The translations under genes were made by a program, and so were the position numbers. 64,000 bases of DNA from Eonycteris spelaea. Lineage: Eukaryota > Chordata > Mammalia > Chiroptera > Pteropodidae. Below are positions 1-11,581 of this stretch, piece after piece. Positions within the stretch are counted from its first letter, which is position 1. The number at the start of each line of letters is the position of its first letter. The stretch is from contig PUFA01000164.1 in the NCBI GenBank assembly GCA_003508835.1, positions 1,674,001 through 1,738,000 of the forward strand. Direction: 5' to 3'. The notes beneath the pieces were generated by a model that saw nothing but the letters and a program-made list of their open reading frames with translations, did no database searches and was not told the origin of the DNA.

Positions 1-182
1 TGCTAAGAGAGTAAATCTCATTGCAAAAAAAAATTGGAATTATATGAGATAATGGCTCTGTTAACTAATACCATTGTGGTAATTAGTTTGCAATATATAT
101 GTGTACCAAATCATCACATTATACACCTTAAATTTACACAATGCTATTTGTCATTTGTATCGCAATAAAGTGGGAAAAAAAC
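1..182 (+). mobile_element. LINE-1 3' UTR end (L1MA/MB-like), cut by window edge
   Basis: The opening TGCTAAGAGAGTAAATCT and the later CATCACATTATACACCTTAA match the terminal 3' UTR of mammalian L1 in forward orientation. A CAATAAAG signal and a short A run at 174-182 close it. The rest of the element would lie left of the window. It has no coding potential. Confidence 0.88.
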
Positions 183-239
183 ATGAAAGCCCACTAAGAA
201 TTAATCCAATCCTGTGAAATTTGTTTGGGCTTTTTTTTT

Positions 240-756
240 TTTAAATCACTTAATGTATGGTGTTTTGCTAAGATTCCATGTATTCTGACAAAATCTGTAA
301 ATTCTCATTGTTGGTTTCAGTGTTCTATAGGTACCTATTATGTCAAATTTGTTCTAATCATTTGTGTTTTTACTATTTTTCTTACAAGTTTGTTCTATCA
401 GCTCGAGTTATGTTAAAATTCTCACTAAGATTATGAATCACTACATTTATATTTCTAGTTCTATTTTTCCTTCATATGCCTTAAATCTTATTTAATTTAT
501 TGTATAATATAAATTTAGAATATACCTTTGTGATTGATTGATTGATATTATCACACATTACAGTGTTTTCATGTGGAACAATATTTTTTCTAGCTGAAAA
601 TCTTCATCAGTATTTTTTAATGCAAATCTTCTGTGTGTTTTATTTGAAACTATTGCCATTATTCTTAAAAGATATTTCAGTAAAGATGATATTCAATAGT
701 GGCAGGATTTATTTCCTCCCAACTCTTCAAATATGTCATTTCAATGCTTTGTTGTT
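240..756 (-). mobile_element. Degraded L1, reverse strand, ORF2 5' part and ORF1 end
   Basis: The T-rich forward strand resembles the antisense of L1 ORF2 near the endonuclease/RT junction (about 300-540). It is followed by a stretch like the antisense of the ORF1 C-terminus (about 640-755, around TCTTCAAATATGTCATTTCA). It is very diverged, and no frame stays open. Neighbouring L1 pieces lie on both sides. The call is by eye only. Confidence 0.45.
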
Positions 757-1765
757 GTTTTAAATCAACTTTATTGAAGTAAAATTTACATACAAGAAAT
801 TCACTCATTTTGAATGTACAGTTTGATGAGTTTACTGCCTTTCCTACAATTTTATATTCATTTAATTATATATTACATAATTCACTGCATTTGGTTTCTC
901 CTAATCAATGTAGACTTTTTGAGGTTCATTCACATGGTTGGTATAATAGTAGTCTATTGCTTTTTATGCTCTTATTCCATTTTACCACAAATTGGCTACC
1001 CATTCACCTATTGTTGGACATGGGTTATTTTCATTATTCCCATTATTTTATTATATGAATAAAGCTGGTATGAGATTCACTTATAATTCTTTGTAGGGAC
1101 ATATAATTTCATTTCTACAGAATATATTCTTATAAGTAGAATTTCTCAGTAAAATGGAAAGTATGTATTAATTTTGTAAGAAAATGACAACACATTTTAG
1201 AGTGGGTTGTACAATTTTACATTTCTGCCAGCTAACCTCCAAATCCTTGGCAACACTTAATATTGTCATTCTTTTTAATCAAAGCCATTTTAAATGAAAG
1301 TAGTATCTTATGTATTCAAATTTACATTTCCTGATGACAGCTGAGATTCAGTATTTTTATATGTTTACTGGCCATTTGTGTACCTTCATTTTTTATGAAG
1401 TGTATGTTCTAAGTTTTTATTTATTTCATTAATATTAAAAGCTCTATTTTTCCTAAAGTAAACATTAAAAACTATAAATTTTATCAAACAATGCTTTAAC
1501 TGAATCTTACTGAATATTATCACTACCAATTGTGTATGTTGAGTTGTCATTTCTATTTAATTCCAATTATTTATAATTTCAAAATTCTTATTCTACTCAC
1601 AAATTATATAGAAGTATTTTGTTGACATTCCAAATATTTGAAGATAATTTATTTTAATTTTTTGTGATAGAGAATAAACTATGATGTAAATCACATTTAA
1701 TTTATTAAGACACATTTCATTTCTAAGTGTAAGGCCTATTTCTGTTAATGTTCCCTAAATTGTTT
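757..1765 (-). mobile_element. Old L1 (L1ME-like), reverse strand, 3' end plus part of ORF2
   Basis: It starts with the antisense of an L1 3' terminus (AACTTTATTGAAGTAAAATT near 768). It passes through the antisense ORF2 C-terminal region (GACATGGGTTATTTTCATTA, then CCTTGGCAACACTTAATATT), ending near GGCCATTTGTGTACCTTC at about 1395. A second block at 1530-1760 resembles an ORF2 segment further upstream in the element. Open frames of about 80 codons at 810-1062 are accidental. Confidence 0.72.
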
Positions 1766-1865
1766 GGTGGAATATTATGTGATATATATGTGATATTGAA
1801 TATATATGACATAAATGGATATATATAATAGATGTAATGAACATATATATGATGAATAAATAGAT
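1766..1865. repeat. AT-rich low-complexity tract
   Basis: Alternating TATATA, TGATAT and ATGAATAAA-type words sit directly after the L1 fragment. No unit is regular enough to name. Confidence 0.7.
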
Positions 1866-2302
1866 GAAAAATATTTTTAAGCTATTTAACTGATATTCTT
1901 TCCTTTTCTTCTATCAGTTGTCATTGCTTTAATTAATGCTGTCATCATGTTTCCTTGCAGTTTGACGTAACCTCTTAAATACTTTCCTGCCCTTCCAGCT
2001 TTAGTTTCTTTCCTTCACTTTCATTATTTTTTACAGATAATGGGATTCTTTTTTGTTTTAATTCAAATCTGATCACACCATTTCCCACCTGAGCAAATAT
2101 TTGAAGGTATATAAATGCTGATAAAGAAGAACCAGTGCCAAGAAACAAATGGAAGATTTTTTAAAAGTAAGAAAATTGAGAGAGTGAGGTCCTTGACAAG
2201 GGGCAAGTTGTTAGGGAGCAATACACAAATCCAATTAACTAATTGGTCTTAGTGAGAAGAAGGGACAGACCAAGCACATATATTTGATTTCATAATAATA
2301 AT
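1866..2302. other. Unassigned stretch
   Basis: No recognisable gene, RNA or repeat family. The sequence is ordinary AT-rich DNA with stops in all frames. Confidence 0.5.
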
Positions 2303-2525
2303 AACCCTTATATATTGCTTCTTCTATTCTAACCATTGCTCTAAGCTTTTTAATGTGTTAACTCATGAGTTAATAATAATAATGTGTTATTCCTCATAAA
2401 ATTGCTCTAAGGTAGGAGTTATTATTCACATATTATACATGAGGGAACCAAAATCTAAAGAGGAATTTGTACAAGTTCACAAGCTAATAAGCGGTGGAAT
2501 CAGATGAAGACCCAAACATTCCAGA
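2303..2525 (-). mobile_element. MIR SINE, reverse orientation
   Basis: The reverse-complement MIR pattern is followed along its length: CTAACCATTGCTCTAAGC, TTAACTCATGAGTTAATAAT, GGTAGGAGTTATTATT, CATGAGGGAACC, then CACAAGCTAATAAGCGGTGG. This is a mammalian-wide tRNA-derived SINE, here strongly diverged and inactive. Confidence 0.75.
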
Positions 2526-3395
2526 AATGATTAAACTTTTGAGGGAATGTAATGTAAAGATGAGAATAATGTTGTGAAAGATGAAATTTTAATGAAGGAG
2601 CTACAATAGGAAGAAGTGATAGAAGTGGACCTTGTGAGACCATATCAAATTTTATTATTATTGTTCACTAAGTTGTCTGTTCCCTTCTAAACAAAACAAA
2701 TGATTTCTACAGTTATAGACTGATTTAGATAAGTGAAGTGTAATTTGAGCAATAGTTCTGTGTATTTATTTGAGGTACAAAAAATGGCTCAAATATATTT
2801 TCTGCAACCAAGATTTTAAAATGTTAAGGTACTATAATAAAGCATTTCATTGTGCACAGGAAATAAAAATTGGATTAGAAACTGAATTAATTGATGGTTC
2901 CCTAAGCAATAAAGTGAATTAAGTATTGATTTTGATATTTTAAGAATGAGAAATTAATTCATGTCTGAATTTGATGCAAGGTATGCCTCATATAAAAAGC
3001 AGTCTTTTATTAAGAGAAATAATATAAAGATTAATAGAAGTAGTAATTCTTACTTTAATGAATGCAAAGAGGCATCAATTGGTTGAGATTGGAAGCTAGT
3101 AACAACTATAACAAAAGACTGATGAAATTTTCAGGATTAGGAGATCAGGAATTGTCAGGAGAAATTTATGAAAAACCAGCTTTACATTATTATGTATTTT
3201 ATTATGACTTCCTCTTGCCTAAGATGGTGGCAATGGCAGAAGTCAGGAAATGAGTTTCTTGAAATCCACGTGAAAAGTTTGAGTAATTGGAAATACACAG
3301 AAATATTGAAATCCTCCCATGCCAAATAACTATTCAAGCTACATATTTACAACTCCTTAAAAGGTGATATGCAGTGTTTTCGCAAAATTTTCTGT
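2526..3395. other. Unassigned stretch
   Basis: No repeat family or gene recognised. A 63-codon open frame at 3062-3253 has no splice or homology support and is within chance length for this base composition. Confidence 0.5.
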
Positions 3396-3560
3396 TTAAG
3401 AAAAAAAAAAAAACTACAAGTAGTCACGAGGATACCAAATTGAAACAAAGAATGGTGCCTTGGAGTCCGTGTGAGATGATGATGAAGTAGAAATAAAGCC
3501 TTTAAAAGGTGGCAAAACCAAAAAAAAACCCAAAAAAAAAACAAAACGGCGGGGGGGGGT
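3396..3560. repeat. A-rich low-complexity region with homopolymer runs
   Basis: It holds A13 at 3401-3413, several A8-A10 runs broken by C at 3517-3545, and a G9 run at 3551-3559. These runs create a long phenylalanine-rich reverse open frame (3347-3805) that is not a gene. Confidence 0.8.
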
Positions 3561-3671
3561 GCATTTAGTAACTTATGGAAAGTTCTGATCCTGAGAACAA
3601 AAAAGGGCACATGTTTAATAGTGCATACCTCCCAAATTGTTTTTAACAAACTCCAGTTAAGAGAAATATGT

Positions 3672-3722
3672 GACCACGACGACGACGACGACAACAAACA
3701 ACAACAACAACAACAACAAAAA
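3672..3722. repeat. (GAC)n then (AAC)n trinucleotide microsatellite
   Basis: About six GAC units run into about ten AAC/CAA units. One block probably evolved from the other by transition. The threonine/asparagine runs in the forward frame are its by-product. Confidence 0.9.
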
Positions 3723-4329
3723 CGGGAAAAGAAAGAAAACAGAAAGAAAAAATATTCAGCAATGTTTTCTGAATGAAGACAGAGATTGTGTTTCAGGGAT
3801 GCCAAAAAACGTTGGAGGCAGGTATCAGAATCCTCAGAAGATTAGCTCTAAAAGCTGTGTAGAATTAAGTCCGAGCTTTTGCTTTAAGGTGGCATCTAAG
3901 CTATGACGACACGGGTGGTTCTCTGGAAAAACTAGTAGAGGACACCTGTCAAAGACTGAAAAGGAAAAAAGAGATTGTGAGGCTGCACAATGGTGAAACC
4001 AATAGATACGGATTGGAATTTAGGCCCTCGTGAAACGGACTGACCTTGATAAACACACCAGGTTTTCTGTTGCAACTGAAAAAAGGCCATACTGTATAAC
4101 TAAAGACTATACCATAAGAGTAATGATCATGCTCTAGGAATATGTGTAAACCAAAACTGTCCCTCCCTAACAAAGCTTGAAAACAACATCTGACTGAATT
4201 AGTGTGATCTGAGAATTACTGTGATCTGATGGCAATGTAACCACATCCCAGAACAACTCTTAATATTATTTAGAAGACGTAAAATACCCAAAACTCTTCA
4301 AGGTATTTTCCAAAATATCTAGCATATAA
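3723..4329. other. Unassigned stretch
   Basis: No gene or clear repeat. The right part may be a continuation of the L1 fragment that follows, but it could not be aligned by eye. Confidence 0.45.
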
Positions 4330-4682
4330 TAAAATCACTAGGTATATGAAGAAGCAGGAAATAAAAGGCTCAATAATGAAGAGATAAAATATACCCAAAG
4401 ATGATCCTGATGTTGAATTTAGCAAACAACATATCAAAATAACCATGTGTGTTATAAATAGAGGAAATAAAAGAACACATGAGGAAATTATGGCTACAAT
4501 ATATGAGATGGAAAAGTTCAACAGAGTTGAATAATAATAATAAAATGGAAATTCGAGAACTGAAAATATGTCCAAAATAAAGGAATTATAAGTGGAATAA
4601 ACTGAAGATGATATAGCAGAAGATGAGATTAATGAACATACATATACGGCAATAGAAAAACATCAAAATGAACCACACATTT

Positions 4683-4741
<59 letters not shown>

Positions 4742-4890
4742 GTGTGTGTGTGTATGAAAAAATTCAACGAAATTCAATGAGACACATGGTACATGATCAT
4801 AAGAGACATATGGAACCTGTATATAGGACCTAGGGTAATTGGAATCCCAAAAGGATTTAATGGTGAAGAGAAGTGTTTGTTGACACTTCA
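4330..4890 (+). mobile_element. L1 fragment, 5' UTR/ORF1 region, forward
   Basis: The A-rich sequence follows the L1 ORF1 coiled-coil region: AATGGAAATTCGAGAACTGA near 4544, then after the microsatellite CATAAGAGACATATGGAACC and GTAATTGGAATCCCAAAAGG (4798-4855), which corresponds to the well-kept ORF1 block before the RRM. Frames are broken throughout. The microsatellite at 4682-4754 expanded inside it. Confidence 0.68.
4682..4754. repeat. Compound (TG)n(TA)n(CA)(TG)n microsatellite
   Basis: About eight TG units, then about nineteen TA units, then CACA and about seven TG units. The central (TA)n is self-complementary. It lies in the L1 ORF1-like fragment. Confidence 0.95.
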
Positions 4891-6499
4891 GATCAGAATT
4901 TGTTTGTATGCATAAGTAGGCATTATTTAGAACAAAAATGTAATTATTTACTACAGAAAAATAGTTTTATAAAAAGTACATATAAATGTCATGTGTTAAA
5001 TTGAAAGAGGGAAAGACTTTAGAAGATAATAAATTAACAAAGGATCCATATTCAGGTGGAAGTTGTCATCATTAAGAAGATATCTTTTAATTCTAAAAAA
5101 TTATAACATTTTGAACTGGTCGAATCATTACTGTCCTAGTGAAATATACTTATTTCATTACAAGCAGCTGCACCTGAATATTAACATAATATTCTTAGAA
5201 GAAGTATCATTTTATTAGTTACTGTCTCCACTCATCCGTAATTTGATATTTAATTAATATGTGCATGTTATATTTAAAGTATATAATTTAATTATATTTT
5301 ATATTTAATTAATATTTCTACACATATAAACCATACCTATATAAAATATATTATTTCATAGAATTAACAGCTGCATAGCACCAAAATTGTGTGTATACAC
5401 ACACAGAGACAAAACAAATTATTAAAAAACTGTATTCAATATTAACTATTTCTGTGCAATTTTTATAGTGTTATATGATAACTTAATGTTTCTTAATTGT
5501 TCTAACATCTAAGAACTGTGAATAAAAATAAGAAAATCATGCTCACTGGGTTCAGTAGAATTTGTTGTATCTTCTTTCAGGTGAGTCATCTTGCTGCAGA
5601 TCAATATTTTCTCTATTTTTGTTGGATTCTAAACTCCTTCCCCATAAGATAGACTGTAAACTTATTCCCTTCTCTTTCAGTCATTATCTTGGTCTTTCTT
5701 CTTCAACCCTGGAAGATGGTTTTGTTGGGAATTTTTCTCTAAACTTGAGCATTCCAGTGTGTGAGTCTCACATATTTCTATTTTTTCCTCAAAACATCTC
5801 TGTCCTAACACTCCTTGTGCTGCCACAAAACATCTTAGCAGCTTCATTCATTATTTCCACTTTCCTTTATCCTATAACTGGTATTGCCCATGACTCTACC
5901 AGGGTAGGGCTATATCCCTGATATATCCCTTCTTGTTTCGGTACCCATATGCCACTTATGACCCCATCCTTTTTCAAATGCTACCGTTTCCCTTGGCCTT
6001 GCTGCTCTTTACCTCTGTTCAGTTATTTCCCACATCAAATACCTTTTCTTTATCCTCTCTCAGCTAGGCTTAATTCAGTATGCAATTATAGCTAATTAAT
6101 TAATCAATGTGGAAAATAAAAAATGGAAATGACTAAGTTACAATGTTAGAGGAATTTTCTCTCTGATAAATTGAATAGCACCCCTACACAACTGATTACC
6201 ATGAAAGTAAGTTAATGGTTTTTAGTGATGTACAGACCAAGTGCAACAGGGGCCCAAGAGATATAATGCCCCCCTACAAAGGTACATATTAATCATTAAG
6301 ACTTTATTTTGAAATATTTGTAAAGACTGAGTAAGAAAGTCAATAGGGCGGCAATCATGGTAAAAGGAACTATTGGCACTGATTTGTGATATCAAGAAAA
6401 TTAGACTGGTTGGGAATTGTTATTCAGGAAAAATATAAAGCAATAAGGTGAAAATTGTAGATTCTGCTAAAACATGAAAGTTTTGGAATTGCAGAGAGG
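4891..6499. other. Unassigned stretch, AT-rich then pyrimidine-rich
   Basis: 5220-5400 is AT-rich with repeated TTTAATTAATAT words. 5560-6060 is pyrimidine-rich and contains a 119-codon open frame (5562-5921) with no recognisable domain. It may be an old LINE-2-type relic, but no firm match was found. Confidence 0.45.
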
Positions 6500-6670
6500 A
6501 AAGTTTTACCTAAGTGTGTGGGCAATGGGCAGCCCACATGTTATGTGAGGCTAACATAGTTGGAGTTTTACATTATCACAAAATTTTCTGACAGCAATGT
6601 TTAAATAAATTAGTGTTGAGAGTAACTTTGTTGGAGGACAGGAGACCATTTAAATTGTTCTTTTAGAAGG
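6500..6670 (-). mobile_element. Possible LINE-2 fragment, reverse
   Basis: GGGCAATGGGCAGCC and GGACAGGAGACCATTTAAAT resemble the reverse complement of the L2 3' half. The match is patchy. Confidence 0.35.
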
Positions 6671-6734
6671 TTACACAGTCTATGGAAGGCAGATGAGCAC
6701 ATATGTAAGGTTTTGGGCTCTCAAGGTAAGCTGT

Positions 6735-6985
6735 TGTTGCTCAACTCCTGACTCTATTGTTTATTAATTTAGTGACTTTAAGCAAATAATTAAATCTCTT
6801 TGAGGGTCATTTTCCTCATCTAGAAAACAGAAACTATATAAAAAGTACCTTTGTTTTAGATTTGTTGAGAATTGCATAAGGCAAGTCATGAAAGACCCTT
6901 GGTGCACTGTTGCCATCTAGTAAGTAAGCATTCACCAAATAGTCCCAGCTACTGTCATCATCAATAGTATCAACTAAAAGAAGGT
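6735..6985 (+). mobile_element. MIR SINE, forward
   Basis: It follows the forward MIR core: AGTGACTTTAAGCAAATAAT, TCATTTTCCTCATCTAGAAA, AAAAAGTACCT, TTGTTGAGAATTGCATAAGG, then CATCTAGTAAGTAAGCATTC. It is diverged but collinear over about 250 bp. Confidence 0.8.
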
Positions 6986-7850
6986 AATAGAAGTAAAAAT
7001 AGCAGAATATGGAAGTAAAGGGGCATTCTGGAGGTAACTGAGGATTTTTCAACTTATCAAGTAGTTGTGGGGAAGTGACAAAGATATCTCAGAGGTGTTA
7101 CTCTGGGTAAGTTGAAGACTGCATGTGCCATTAATCAAAACATGCAAGTCACCAGGAGTTGCTGTGTTTGGAGCCGAAGTAATAAATTTGGGTTTGCCCA
7201 TGCTGATTTCAAGGTACAAGCAGGTCATACAGATAGAGAGAGCAGTTATTACCCAGATAAAAATGCATTTTACAAATCAGGGATAGAAATATAAATCCTA
7301 GAATTGCACAGGCAGGCTGAAATCTTGATAGGGAAGAAAATCCCTAACAGTATAAATGATTGTTTCAAGGAATGCAGGAATCACCACACCTCAACCACCC
7401 CTAAGGCTTTCTTCTGAATTGTGCTTCTCCCGTAAGTTTCTTAAGTTAATCCTCTTGGTTTCCCTGCAGTGGTGCCACCACTGTCTGCCACATCTGCTTT
7501 AATTTGTTCACTCATAACTCATTTTTCTCTTACTGTCAAATAAACCCAGCCACCTGCATCTGTGTGACTGTTTGAACAAAGAAATTGAAGTAACCGAGGA
7601 CATTTCTTCTTTGTACCTGATGACTCTGTGTCAATAAAATGACTTTCAGGATTTTCTTACCCTCACTCTGACACTCAGACCAAATCCTAAGGAATTAAAC
7701 TGGAAAGTAATTCATATGATACTCACTATGCTATACTCTGATCTTTTTTCTTGTGATAAATATTTTCTTAGGAGATTCTGTAGTCCATGTTGTAATTTTT
7801 AATGCATCAATTCAGATAGACCCACTCCGGGCCCAGTGAAATATCCCTGT
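6986..7850. other. Unassigned stretch
   Basis: No gene or repeat family recognised. A 60-codon frame at 7112-7294 is unsupported. Confidence 0.45.
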
Positions 7851-7884
7851 TTTTTCTTTCTTTCTTTTTTTCTTTCTTTCTTTT

Positions 7885-7936
<52 letters not shown>

Positions 7937-7939
7937 TTT
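7851..7939. repeat. (CTTT)n tetranucleotide microsatellite
   Basis: A near-pure CTTT array with a few T insertions. It yields long repetitive open frames on both strands (Phe/Leu/Ser forward, Lys/Glu/Arg reverse) that are not genes. Confidence 0.97.
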
Positions 7940-9054
7940 GTTTCCTATTTCTGACTCTTTAGGAATGAGCTCCCAGATCACTTTCACACTCTCTGAAAAA
8001 GAAGATATTTTTACATTTGAGCTGCCTAGGTATAATGATTGTTATTTTTCTGTTCCCAAAGGTATTTCCTCAGAACTTCAGGCTGTCCAGAAGTGTACCT
8101 AGTCCCCTCTACCTATCTAGTCTGCTACTCCAGAAGTAGAATATATATAGTTTCTTAGATTGAATGTTGAGGAAAACTACAAGCTATATTTGGGGTACTT
8201 TATAATTGACAAATGGCAACATGGAGACCAGTTGCAAACTATCCTAGGAACTTGAATGAAAGGTAAAAGCAGTAATATGAGACTGAAAACCTTAAAATCA
8301 AAAAAAGGCAGGAACATTAAGAATATTTTGAGAACTAATATCTCTAAGAGATTTACTTAGCAATTTAAAAATCAAATTTACCAAAAACCGGTTTTATAAC
8401 TCTTGTTGGTATCTGTTTGAGATATTAAATAGTCATGGTAAAGAATTTTTCTTATATTTGATGAATTTGCTACGTTTGTTCTGTACAATTCCAGAGAGCA
8501 TTTGCGTGATATAGAGATGGTGTATTGCCAATCATAACTTTCTTTTTCTTTCCCTAAATATCCATTTGATTCATTTTCTTCCTGCCTTAAAAACAGGTAT
8601 TTATTCAAAGAGTATCACGGAGTCAACTCTTGCATTGAACATTGGCTGAGGTATACCCACATAATGGCTCCTCTTAGGTTTACAAAAAAACCTAAAACCC
8701 CAGTCAAATGCCAAGAGCAGATTGAAACATGAAAAGGAGACATGATTAACTATTGTCAACATTTTGCTTAGTTCACTTCCAAAAAATTAAACTCTGTTCC
8801 TCAATATCAGCTTTTCCTTGTACATACTCTTTGCTTGTCTTGGCATTAGAGGGAAAGGAAAAAAGGAATATAAAGAACAATGGAGAAGTGTTTCCAGATT
8901 CTGATTGGAGAATGCTCCAAGAGAATGGAGTGAATCACAGTATGAGACTGGGTATAAATGCAGATGTAGCCCTAGAATCCAAAAATAATTGATTTGTGTC
9001 TTTAAATTTTTTTTGCCCTAGCCAGTTCTGTTGAAAGTGGGTCAAGAAAAATAA
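7940..9054. other. Unassigned stretch
   Basis: Nothing recognised. Frames at 8378-8608 (reverse) and 8753-8992 (forward) are short and show no domain. Confidence 0.45.
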
Positions 9055-9953
9055 TGTATTAACAGGCACATGAAAAGATAGATGCTCAACATTGCTAATC
9101 ATGAGGGAAATGCAAATCAAAAATGCAATGAATCACCTCACACCAGTCAGAATTGTTATTATCAAAAAGACAAAATATAATAAGTGTTGGTGAGGATGTG
9201 GAAAAAGGGAACTCTTGCACATTGTTTGTGGGACTATAAATTGGCCCAGCCACTATGGTAAACAGTACGGATAGTCCTCAAAAAAAATTGAAAATAAAAC
9301 TACCATACAATTCAGTGATTCCACTTCTGGATATTTATCCTAAGAAAACAGAAACACTAATGTAAAAAAATATTATTTATCTCTATGCCCATTGCAGCAC
9401 AATTTATGATACCTAAGATAGGGAAGCAATATAAGTGCCCATTGATAGATGAATGGATAAAGAAGCTAAGGCATATATATACAATGGAATATTAGTAATA
9501 AAAGAGAATGAAATCTTGCCATTTGAGACAACACAGATGAACTAAGAGGGTATTATGTTAAGTAGACTAAGTCCAAAAGAGAAAGACAAATATTGTATGA
9601 TTTCATTTATATGTAGAATCTACAAAAATGAAATGAACAAAACTAAATAGAAACAGACACATAGATAGAGGTAACAAGCTGGTAGTTGCCAAAGGATTTA
9701 GGGGTTGAGCTAAAATAGGTTAAGGGGATTTAGAGGTACAAACTTTTATTTATAAAGCAAGTCATGCGGATGTAATGTACAGCATAGGGAATATAGTCAA
9801 TAATATTGTAGTGACTTCATATGGTTTCAAATGATAACTAGACTTATTGTGGTGATTATTTCTCAATGTATATAAATATTGAATCACTATGATGTATACC
9901 TGAAACTAATAGTATATTGTATGCCAATTATACTTCAATTAAAAAAAGAAAAA
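9055..9953 (+). mobile_element. LINE-1, 5'-truncated, ORF2 C-terminus and 3' UTR
   Basis: It is collinear with the L1 3' end: CAGGCACATGAAAAGATAGA, GGGAAATGCAAATCAAAAAT, GAGGATGTGGAAAAAGGGAA, ACAATGGAATATTAGTAATA, and TTGTATGCCAATTATACTTC before the A-rich tail at 9941-9953. ORF2 frames are broken. 5' truncation is the usual outcome of L1 insertion. Confidence 0.93.
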
Positions 9954-10194
9954 TAATCTATTTACATTATGTTCAGCAAATGACAAAACATCTGTTGAAA
10001 TAAGACCTTTAAGTAATTCCATATGCTTTAACTTCATTGTAAAATATTTGTTTACAAGTGTATGATTCACTTTTCTACACAGAATGATGGCACAATAACT
10101 GTTCTAATGTAGTGATTTACCTTTGATATGTATTATTATCAAAGATAATATAATCTACAAAATTCTGTATTAATATTTTTATGATTTGATATTC
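9954..10194. other. Unassigned short stretch
   Basis: AT-rich spacer between the L1 and L2 pieces; nothing recognised. Confidence 0.5.
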
Positions 10195-10330
10195 TATAAG
10201 TATTTATTAACTGCATCTTACATGCCAGATATATACAAGGCCTTGGGTATACGAATAGTGACAAAACAAATATCAGTCCCTGACTCTCTAGAATTGTAGT
10301 TAAATGCGCAAGTCATATGTGTATTTATTC
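10195..10330 (-). mobile_element. LINE-2 3' end fragment, reverse
   Basis: The order TATTTATTAACTGCATCTTA, CATGCCAG, CAAGGCCTTGGGTATACGAA, CAGTCCCTGACTCTCTAGAA matches the reverse complement of the L2 3' terminus. Confidence 0.6.
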
Positions 10331-10664
10331 TATAATCTGTGGAGGAAAGTAAATTTTTGTATCTGTACCCAAAAATCAGTCCCAGTTCTCAGTATTAAGA
10401 AACATAATGTCTACTGGGGAAAACAATACATAGGAAAAGAAGAATGAAACTTAGCTTTTCAGCAGGATTTTACCATTTAGAAGATGATTTTCAAATTATG
10501 GCTTTAAAAGAAAGGAAAAGATTTGCGAAATATATAGCTATATATTGCTAACCATTAATGATTGCTTATTTTCTGGTTTTGTTTCTGGTTTTATTTTTAG
10601 TTGGAATATAGTAATGTTCATAATTTAAAATTATACTTCTGACCTCTTGAATATGATAATTTAT

Positions 10665-11200
10665 TGTCTTCAATTCAATTTACTAAACGTTTATTCAACT
10701 CCTATGTGCCGAGCATGTGTTCAGCGCTGGGACAACAAATACAGGTATGCCCCGCTTTTCGAAGTTCGCTTTAAACCATCTCACCTGTTTTCACTAACTG
10801 AAAAAACAAGTGAAGATTTTCATTTTTACAAAAAAAGGCAAAAAGCAAAACCAGCATTCAGAGTTCGCTTTGCAGCAGTCATGGAGGCAGCGTGACCCCC
10901 CTCCCCCTCAGGAGTGAGAGTGGCACCGCCAAGCTTCTTTCCTGAAACTGCTCAGCATCTTAGCATCAAGCCACTATGGCTTTGAACTGTGTGAGAGCAT
11001 CTGTGCTTTATCTCAGTTTATTTTGTGCATCCATTAGCAAGATGTGTCCCAAGGTAATTGCTTTTTTGCTTCATGCCATTTTGGCTAATGAAAATTTTCA
11101 TAGGAATGGTCTACTTTCAGGTACAGCGGGGAAAACCTATAGTATATCAAAAACAAGCATTCTGCTTTAAGGAATAACAATCTAATATACACATGGACTT
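10665..11200 (-). mobile_element. LINE-2 3' end, reverse, split by a DNA transposon
   Basis: The left part (10665-10739: TTTATTCAACTCCTATGTGC, GTTCAGCGCTGGGACAACAA) and the right part (11142-11200: GCTTTAAGGAATAACAATCT) are consecutive pieces of the reverse L2 3' end. The 398-bp element at 10742-11139 separates them. This nesting makes the DNA element younger than the L2. Confidence 0.6.
10742..11139. mobile_element. Tigger/pogo-like non-autonomous DNA transposon (MITE)
   Basis: It is flanked by TA on both sides (10740-10741 and 11140-11141). The left terminus CAGGTATGCCCCGC and the reverse complement of the right terminus (11126-11139, GCGGGGAAAACCTA) agree at 11 of 14 positions, forming imperfect inverted repeats. 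TA duplication plus a CAGG start is typical of the mariner/pogo (Tigger) superfamily. The interior has no intact transposase. It has more CpG than the flanks (TTCGAAGTTCGC, GAGTTCGC). Confidence 0.72.
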
Positions 11201-11547
11201 CTAAATGTCTTTTAACAGTTCTTGGTTTCAGCAATAAATATTTAGCCAATCCCACAATAAAACACTAAAATAAAATTTTAATTTACAATATCTATTGACC
11301 CAGTGAAAGTAGTCAGTTCATATTATTTGTTACAATTAGATTTGTATGCAAAGAAAAAAGACCTGTAGTGGTAAATTATGAACCTTTAATTAATCTAGTT
11401 TACTTATTTGAATAATAGATTTAGAAATTATTATAGCATCTATAAAGTATCATCTACTTGATTATAAGCTAATTATTAATGAAACTTAGTTGAGTGCTGT
11501 TTTTTTTCACTTATGTATATTCGACTGTGAAAGAACAAGAAAGGTTC

Positions 11548-11548
<1 letters not shown>
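11201..11548. other. Unassigned stretch
   Basis: AT-rich; no gene or repeat family recognised. Confidence 0.5.

Positions 11549-11578
<30 letters not shown>
11549..11578. repeat. (AC)15 microsatellite
   Basis: A pure AC dinucleotide array of about fifteen units. Confidence 0.97.

Positions 11579-11581
<3 letters not shown>

Noticed and set aside
3672..3722. CRISPR-like or coding short tandem repeat
   Set aside because: Simple trinucleotide microsatellite with no spacers; the genome is eukaryotic.
3347..3805. 152-codon reverse open frame
   Set aside because: Built from A-runs and the GAC/AAC microsatellite, giving Phe, Cys and Ser runs; not protein-like.
5562..5921. 119-codon forward open frame
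   Set aside because: No recognisable domain, no splice context, within chance length for AT-rich DNA, and in a pyrimidine-rich patch that may be an old LINE.
7799..8102. Repetitive open frames on both strands with Lys/Glu/Arg or Phe/Leu/Ser runs
   Set aside because: Direct products of the (CTTT)n array.
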